A stretch of DNA of 64,000 nucleotides from Piezodorus guildinii (taxonomy: Eukaryota; Arthropoda; Insecta; Hemiptera; Pentatomidae): contig CM041292.1 in NCBI GenBank assembly GCA_023052935.1, positions 172,236,900 through 172,300,899 of the forward strand, given 5' to 3'. Numbering within the stretch: the first letter of the stretch is position 1; each line of letters opens with the position of its first letter. The notes below the pieces were generated by a model. That model worked only from the letters and a program-made list of their open reading frames with translations, ran no database searches and had not been told where the DNA came from. Shown in pieces: positions 57,691-64,000 of the stretch. Made by a program: the position numbers and the translations under genes.

Positions 57691-58085
57691 TTATATCCCC
57701 TTGAGGTGTAAGGTTGAAATTCCTAAGATTGATAAGATTCTAGGGGATCTATTCTACTGTACAGGGTACATTTCAAGGAGGCGGGAAAGAATTTTTCAAT
57801 CATTAAAAATTTCACTTCCTCCCTCCTCCCTCCACTCCTACATGTAGTTTGTAAGAGAAATTCACTTAATTTCCATGAAAATATTGATTTTTAAAAAGAT
57901 ATAATAATAATTTTCAACAACAACTAAATTGTATATGTTGTCATATTCCGTAACTTCCAACGACTTAATATCGTGGTTTTAATACTTAATGATGATCTCA
58001 AATATTTTGCTTTCCAAAGATTTAGTAAAAATTTATATTGTTTTTTTTAAAAAAATTCTCTTTTCATTGATTCATTTCTTTATAA

Positions 58086-58090
<5 letters not shown>

Positions 58091-58140
<50 letters not shown>
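58091..58140. repeat. (TA)n microsatellite
   Basis: Uninterrupted ta run of about 40 bases. Confidence 0.95.
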
Positions 58141-58174
58141 TAAAAGAGATTAATGACATTAGACATTTAATTCC

Positions 58175-58293
58175 TTAGGGCGCGTTTATACTGCACGTAT
58201 TTTGGTAGCTGGAGCGGTAGCGGGTTCTAAATAATTCTATGAACACCCTACTGCTCTCGCCTCCAAAACTCTAGCAGTATAAACGGGCCCTTA
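58175..58293. mobile_element. PIF/Harbinger-type MITE
   Basis: A 113 bp body with inverted ends gggcgcgtttatactgc and the complement of gggcccgtttatactgc, extended by ttttgg(t/a)agc-like inner pairing, flanked by tta on both sides (58,175-58,177; 58,291-58,293). A 3 bp TTA duplication and GGG start fit PIF/Harbinger. No coding capacity. Confidence 0.75.
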
Positions 58294-58500
58294 CAGAAAT
58301 GTTCCTCACTTCGTTACAAATAAAACCATCCATGAAGACCTGCATATCCCATGAGTTGAAGTCCTAAAAATGTACACGTATGTACCTCTTTTAATTCCTA
58401 AATCCTTGCCTTCGCAAACAAGACGTAACCTCTCATCCGATCACCGAGACAACAGGAAAGAAGTTGGTCTCGGACCTCCACCCATAAATTGGTAGGTTAC
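58294..58500 (+). pseudogene. Jockey-like LINE C-terminal fragment
   Basis: NVPHFVTNKTIHEDLHIP matches the APYFVTNKLIHRDLNIP segment of the 10.5 and 27.7 kb copies. Stop codons follow. The MITE abuts it on the left. Confidence 0.65.
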
Positions 58501-58689
58501 CAATGGTTGAGAATACTAAATAGTAGTTTCTTCTTAAGACTAAATGTCTCTTGATCAATATTTAGCTTATTTACTTACTGTATTGCATCAATACGTAAGT
58601 CATAAAAATCTATTACAGAATATCTTGACCAGAATAACTATCTTATATCCTAACAGAAGTCATTAGGCGCTATTTCGAAAAAAAAGGTG

Positions 58690-58935
58690 ACATGCATTCT
58701 ATAAAATAGCATTCTAGTTAGTAAGTAAAAAGTTCTGTACATCTCAGGCAGCAATCTTAAATATACAATTTCAGTTTCATAAAACTATCATTTTTATGCT
58801 AGAATTACCATGTAAATGCACACATGGAAACTCTTTTGTGAAGAACCTAAAACATGTATTTCAGTTGAAAACTCAGTTTCAAAAATTTTCTTGGTCGCAA
58901 TATGTTTTCATACAGTTTATTTCAATGTCTGGTAA
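58690..58935 (+). repeat. Family X, 3' portion
   Basis: acatctcaggcagcaa, tcagtttcataaaact, gcacacatgg, catgtatttcagttgaaaac and tcgcaatatg follow the order of the family X right end. Confidence 0.55.
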
Positions 58936-59049
58936 GTGCAGCATATGTCTACTTAATTATGCATCACGTTCCTTAAATATGTTAAAGTTATGCTATTCAT
59001 TATATACATGTATATGAAGTTGACAGCCAAACATACACAGATCCAATTT

Positions 59050-59265
59050 CGCAGGTCCAAACCCGACAAGATGGCCTCATCATTTTTTAAAGTTAGTAAA
59101 AAATCCTATGTTATGAAGTATAATAGTGGCCCCAAACCAGCGCGATGTCAGATACTCATCAAAGATTTCTATCCTAATTAAACCTGTTTAGACAAAAATT
59201 TATGACTCCCACTGTAGCATTGTCTGATTAGTAACTGTAACATAAAGGGACTTTAAACGAGTAAA
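59050..59265 (+). mobile_element. SINE-1, diverged
   Basis: ggtccaaacccgac (box B), aaaaaatcctatgttatg, cgcgatgtcagatactcatc, cactgtagcattgtctgatt. Confidence 0.75.
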
Positions 59266-59561
59266 GAACAACAATATATCTTTTAACTTATAGCATCCTT
59301 CTTAAGTGTTGATAATCCTTAGACGTTCATGATAATGGGACTTATAAGCCCCTAGGACTTGGCCCATACCTCTCCCTTATCACCTCTATTAAATACAGCA
59401 ACCCTCCAATTTCTCAAACTTGAATTATGGCTTCGGTAGCTACACTATCTTCTCGCAGCAGCTTTAAACGGTCGATCTTCATGGTTATAACTTTTTACGA
59501 GTCACTGATGCAAAATCAATCAAAATTGTACCATATATATAAACACCCCAAAATAATTTAC

Positions 59562-61453
59562 AATGATGGAGTTTTGTTGACCGTTGAGAAATTAGATGAG
59601 GAAGATGGTTGGGGGTGCGGTCATAAATTAAAAACACACATTTAAAATAAATGTTATTTTAATTATGTGCCGACGTTTCGGCCTACAATGTGGGCCTTCA
59701 TCAGGGCTAAAAGAAACAAGATAACAACCTATGTAATTATAGACTTAATAATGCGTTAGGTATATAATAATAATATGACAGTAATAAATTAAGGGAACAT
59801 AAATAATATTAAATGTAAAATGATAATAAGATGACAATTATAAAGTATGGAAATAAGGTGACAGTTATAAAGTATGGAAATAAACAAAATTAAGATGATA
59901 GTTATAAAGTATGGAAGTAAACATAATTGAGATGATAATATTGTAATGAGAATATATAAAGAGAGACTAAGTAAATGAAAAAAAAAAATGATAAAGGAAA
60001 AATATGTGAACAATTAAAATTTTAAATATTAACAATTTTGAGTTGATATATGACGGTAATATATTAAAAACATAGTTAAGAGTATAGGTAATATATAAAA
60101 AAATATATAAAAAAATATAGTCATTACAAAAGAGAAACAGTATGAATAAAAAATAATTTAAATTTTAAAATAATGTAATATTAAACTAATAATTATATGT
60201 GAGGATATGTAACGGAGAAAGATATGAGTATGGAAAGGGGGAGAAAGAAATGGGCGATGAAAAAAGACCCTTATCAATAAGAAAGAAATACATACGTGAC
60301 TACGTGAAGGCATTGCCTGCAGGAGTGATATTTCCCAGTTTAAAAAACGCTCATTGCGTGGAACGGAAAATATGAGAACTAGAATGTCCGTTAGGAAAAT
60401 TCCAAGAAGCTAAGTTATGTTTACTGATTCGATTGTTAAAAATAGCCAAAAGTTATTACTTGAGAGTACTTGAGTTATTACTTATGAGTATTTGATAAAA
60501 TTGTAAGAAATAGTGACGAGGTAAAGATTAAAAGATTTTAAGTAATAACGGATGACGATGATAAATGATGATAAGGTAATAACGAATGACGATAAGGAGC
60601 TGTCGAAGGAAATGATACATAAACAGTAATCTAGTAGGTAAACAAATAAATAAATAAAAAGGGAGTACAAAAATTAAATAAATATATAAATAAAAATTGA
60701 TAATAAATAAATAAATATAAAATTATGAAGAGATGATCAGATGGTTGTTGAAAAAATGAGCTAGGGATGCTTTATTAAATTTAATATTTGAGAATAAGCT
60801 AGTGACAAGTTATGTTTGTCAGTCTTTTGATTAACAGGAAGGGGTTCTAGTTGTATGTAAATGCATTCTGTAATGAGTCGCTTGTCATGGTTGGGAACAG
60901 TGGCAAGAATGGATGTTTTATCATTCATTTTCAATGTTTTATCATCATTTTTTTATATATTACCTATACTCTTAACTATGTTTTTAATATATTACCGTCA
61001 TATATCAACTCAAAATTGTTAATATTTAAAATTTTAATTGTTCACATATTTTTCCTTTATCATTTTTTTTTCATTTACTTAGTCTCTCTTTATATATTCT
61101 CATTACAATATTATCATCTCAATTATGTTTACTTCCATACTTTATAACTATCATCTTAATTTTGTTTATTTCCATACTTTATAACTGTCACCTTATTTCC
61201 ATACTTTATAATTGTCATCTTATTATCATTTTACATTTAATATTATTTATGTTCCCTTAATTTATTACTGTCATATTATTATTATATACCTAACGCATTA
61301 TTAAGTCTATAATTACATAGGTTGTTATCTTGTTTCTTTTAGCCCTGATGAAGGCCCACATTGTAGGCCGAAACGTCGGCACATAATTAAAATAACATTT
61401 ATTTTAAATGTGTGTTTTTAATTTATGACCGCACCCCCAACCATCTTCCTCAA
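59562..61453. mobile_element. Insertion with ~500 bp inverted repeats and hammerhead-like cores (Penelope-like)
   Basis: Flanked by the same 13 bp caaaataatttac (59,549-59,561 and 61,454-61,466). About 59,597-60,105 recurs as the reverse complement at about 60,945-61,452, almost identical. Both arms carry a compact core: stem I gcc/ggc, ctgatga, stem II ggcc..ggcc, gaaac, gtc (minus at 59,665-59,708; plus at 61,341-61,382). This matches the minimal hammerhead of Penelope-like terminal repeats. The 840 bp middle is AT-rich and non-coding with no RT or GIY-YIG, so it is a non-autonomous or gutted copy. Confidence 0.72.
61341..61382 (+). ncRNA. Minimal hammerhead ribozyme-like motif
   Basis: gccctgatga, aggcccacattgtaggcc, gaaacgtcggc. 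The conserved CUGAUGA and GAAA boxes, a 4 bp GGCC stem II, a GUC cleavage site and a 3 bp stem I are all present. Its inverted partner is at 59,665-59,708 (minus). Confidence 0.65.
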
Positions 61454-61689
61454 CAAAATAATTTACGTTTTATTACATAAGCCAGCATTTTAGCCATAAT
61501 TTTAGTCGTTTGAGAGCTTGGGCAGCAATTAGCTAATCTATTGGTACAAATAATAGTAGATTAGCTTAAGCTATTGAAGTATTTTAGTCAAACCTATGTC
61601 TGATAATGACTAACCAGGCTCACTGATGGTACGTTAATTCTAAAGTTTTATTTCATACTTATCATCATCTTATTATTTATCATATTATT

Positions 61690-62225
61690 ATTATTTATTA
61701 AGGATGTATAGCCGACTGTAGAAATTATCATAGGTAGAAATAATCGGGAGTCAGTCTTTTTTAATATTTTAATTTTGCCGACGTTTCGGCTCAAACTTGT
61801 GAGCCATCATCAGGGCATTACTTAGCTATGTCAAGAGTGGTGGTCAAGAAATTCACAACTGAGAGTTTATAATGACATGCCTCAGTGATAAATGCCTTGA
61901 TGATGCCTCACAAGTTTGAGCTGAAACTTCGGCAAAATTAAAAAAAACTGACTCCCGACTATTTCTAACTATAATATTATTAGAACGTGCAATATTTTTG
62001 TTCTTCATTTTTATTATAGTTTATTTGTTTGTCATTGTCACTACATTCATAATTTTTCATTACCATATTGCTATGTATCTCTTTTGTAATTCTAATGATT
62101 GTAGCCCTGCTGATGGATCACGAGTTGAGCCGAAACGTCGGCAAAATTAAAATATTAAAAAAACGACTGACTTCCAATTATTTCTAACTACGAAAATTTC
62201 AACAGTCGACTATACATCATTAATA
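61690..62225. repeat. Penelope-like repeat cluster with inverted ends
   Basis: aaggatgtatagccgactgt at the left and the complement of atgatgtatagtcgactg at the right, with gactgact(c/t)cc..attatttcta beside each. Inside are three hammerhead-like cores: minus at 61,775-61,817 (ctgatga, 6 bp stem II ggctca/tgagcc, gaaacgtcggc), plus degraded at 61,894-61,934, and plus at 62,102-62,142 (ctgctgatgg..., degraded). Confidence 0.6.
61775..61817 (-). ncRNA. Minimal hammerhead ribozyme-like motif
   Basis: Minus strand: gccctgatga, then tggctcacaagtttgagcc with a 6 bp stem II, then gaaacgtcggc. The best stem II of the set. Confidence 0.6.
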
Positions 62226-62229
62226 TATT

Positions 62230-63280
62230 TATATGTGTTAGATATAACATGATTCTAACTAATCTCTGCTATGATATTTCATTCCATTCTTTTGGCCTGG
62301 ATCAAGAATGAAGTGATCCTTGTGAACTTATAGGAAAGGCGATAATTTGAATATTCAGTAATCGATTTGTTTACATGATAATAATGAGAAGGCCATGCCT
62401 CGCCGGAAATCGATTCGAGGACAAGAGAGATGCAGTGCAGTGGTCGCCCTACCAGATGAGCCCCATTGTAGGTCCCTCTATTAGCAATCGTCAACGTGAC
62501 TCGAATGAACTCAAGACAATGAAAATCCTTTAGCCAATCAGGGGGGCTAAACTGTTAATGGGGGCCCAGCTGTGAGCTCCTCAGAAACAAAGCCTTTCAC
62601 GTCGCCTCCCGCTGTTCTTCCAGCTGTCCCGCTTTTACTATGACTCTTCGCATTTCCGGAAAAATAATTAAAACACAAATTCTAAGTGATATTTATAGGA
62701 ACTGGTAGTTTTGGATAAAAAAGTATGATATATTACTGATAACAATTCTACGATATATCCATAATCATATTATGGCAAGGACAATACAACAAGCATTTTG
62801 TCAAAGCTTTTTCAGTTTTATTTCCACTGCAGTTGCGATGAGCAGTTGAAGGAAGTGTACATAAAACTAATTTATAAGAAGTAATTAATTGGTATTTAAT
62901 TCTTAAAAAAATTTATTTTATTACACCGAATCAACGTTCTTTATCTATCCAATATTATAAATATAAATAATAACAATTATTATTACATAAAATCTTATAC
63001 TATTTAAAAAACATTTGATGTTAAAAAAAAAAAAAAAAAACTTTTCTAGTTCTGAATTGATTTCAATTATTCTGTTTTCAATTAGTAAAATAAATTATCT
63101 GTGAAATAGCAATAACAACTAAATTTTTGGTATTTATATATCTATCGTTTGGTATTCATTTATTTATTAATTGTTATTTATTTACTTATCTTCAAAAATT
63201 ACATCTTATTTATAATTAATAGCGGTGTACTGATTCGTTTTTTTATTTATTATTTTTTTTTTTTATTGATTAGGAAAAGG
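62230..63280. other. Non-coding; GC-richer block at 62,395-62,650
   Basis: The block contains agccaatcagg (CCAAT-type), cacgtc and several CpGs, and matches no repeat family seen here. It could be a promoter or conserved element. The rest is AT-rich with an A-run at 63,021. Confidence 0.3.
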
Positions 63281-63284
63281 ATGT

Positions 63285-63660
63285 CTTTATTCGTGCTTCC
63301 GGTTCTACCAATCTTGAAACGTAAGCACTCAAATTGTAGGGGGCGTGATTTTTTTTTTTTGTTCGATTACAAAGGTTTATTATTGAAAATAATAAACCAA
63401 AAGATCAATGAATTAATTACTTTTCGAATTTCGATAGACACATGTGTTTTATTAAATAATCCATCATATTATTATATACAACAATCAGTTAGTTTTATCG
63501 GCTTTTCATGGCTCCTCATTAACAGACTTACCACACACATACACACTTTTTTGCCTGACTTGATTATTTGGACTCATGGAACTTAAAACATGTTATTCCG
63601 TTAAAACAGGAATTCGGAAATTTTCACGATCGTAATACTTTCCTTTACTATATATTTCAT
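63285..63660 (+). repeat. Family Z joined to family X fragments
   Basis: A family Z module (cttgaaacgtaagcactcaa, gttcgattacaaaggttta) runs directly into family X words (catgtgttttattaaataat, accacacacatacacac, gaattcggaaattttcacga). The two families may be parts of one larger element. Confidence 0.55.
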
Positions 63661-63769
63661 ATATACATACACTAACTCAAAAATCTATACTCAACTCGAT
63701 AGTTCAGTATTAGATTTACTTGTGCCTGGGAAACTGATTTATTTTCAATATGCACGTTATTCGTGATTT

Positions 63770-64000
63770 GAGAGAGCTTATGGTTCGTTACCAAATGTAG
63801 GGCTTATCTCTTTAGAAAAATTGCACATTTATTGAATAAGTCACATGGTACTGTACACTATGTACTAAAAATACGTAGAGGGTTCAAATCTCTGGAAGAT
63901 AGACAACGTGCTGGAAGACCTACGAAATTGGGAAACCACCACAGGCGAGCCATCCTTGCTGAAGTCTATGCAAATCCTCACACTACCGCAACCTCAATGG
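63770..64000 (+). pseudogene. Tc1-like transposase, N-terminal HTH region, cut by window end
   Basis: The plus frame from 63,800 reads GLISLEKIAHLLNKSHGTVH, then YVLKIRRGFKSLEDRQRAGR, then PTKLGNHHRRAILAEVYANP and ends HTTATSM. This is the tandem helix-turn-helix pattern GLS..KIA..LN.S..TV..V..R....S...R.R.GRP.KL...... I...V..NP..TA of Tc1 transposases. Upstream residues (ELMVRYQM) sit in another frame, so there is a frameshift near 63,797. The catalytic DDE part lies beyond the window, if present. Confidence 0.78.

Noticed and set aside
59789..61147. Frames of 60-98 codons at 59.8-61.1 kb
   Set aside because: They lie in AT-rich arms and middle of the inverted-repeat insertion; the two longer ones are mirror images of the same repeat.

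Overview
This is AT-rich eukaryotic nuclear DNA, most likely from an arthropod. The grounds are long stretches without open reading frames, A-tailed retroposons, Jockey/RTE/CR1-like LINE remains, tRNA-derived SINEs, mariner and Tc1 relics, and three spliced exons. The species cannot be told from the sequence, and nothing here is bacterial.

Host gene (3-13.4 kb, minus strand). Three exons with good splice sites join in phase: a 104 bp exon (13,266-13,369) that probably holds the start codon, a 24 bp micro-exon (10,256-10,279) and a 165 bp exon (3,085-3,249). Together they encode an N-terminal EF-hand-like domain typical of RHBDL1/3- or rhomboid-4-type intramembrane proteases. The membrane-spanning catalytic exons would lie beyond position 1.

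Repeat-rich flanks (1-39.5 kb and 50-64 kb). Most of the rest is dispersed repeats: at least eight 5'-truncated copies of one Jockey-like LINE family, three RTE-like pieces, two CR1/L2-like pieces with pentanucleotide tails, two tRNA-derived SINE families (several copies with clear target-site duplications and nested insertions), a fold-back element with about 220 bp inverted repeats, a PIF/Harbinger-type MITE, two tandem arrays (429 bp x4 and 374 bp x2), several unnamed dispersed families, and Penelope-like terminal repeats carrying hammerhead-ribozyme-like cores (59.5-62.2 kb). A Tc1-like transposase relic runs off the right edge.

Main discovery candidate (39,577-49,913). This is a 10.3 kb element bounded by a perfect 6 bp target duplication (gacgga) with 5'-AG...CT-3' ends, the hallmarks of Polinton/Maverick integration. 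Its only gene is a protein-primed-type family B DNA polymerase. It is almost wholly one giant palindrome: arms of about 4.28 and 4.53 kb are nearly identical, and about 1.53 kb of unique spacer holds the N-terminal half of the polymerase. One arm completes the polymerase (967 codons); the other carries an inverted copy of its C-terminal 457 codons. The two ends differ by exactly one AGT triplet, and the right end holds an 85 bp patch copied from the polymerase gene. No integrase, ATPase, protease or capsid gene is visible. The layout resembles a symmetric, defective-genome-like product of protein-primed replication that was then integrated. It is best described as a non-autonomous palindromic Polinton derivative, and possibly a family of its own.
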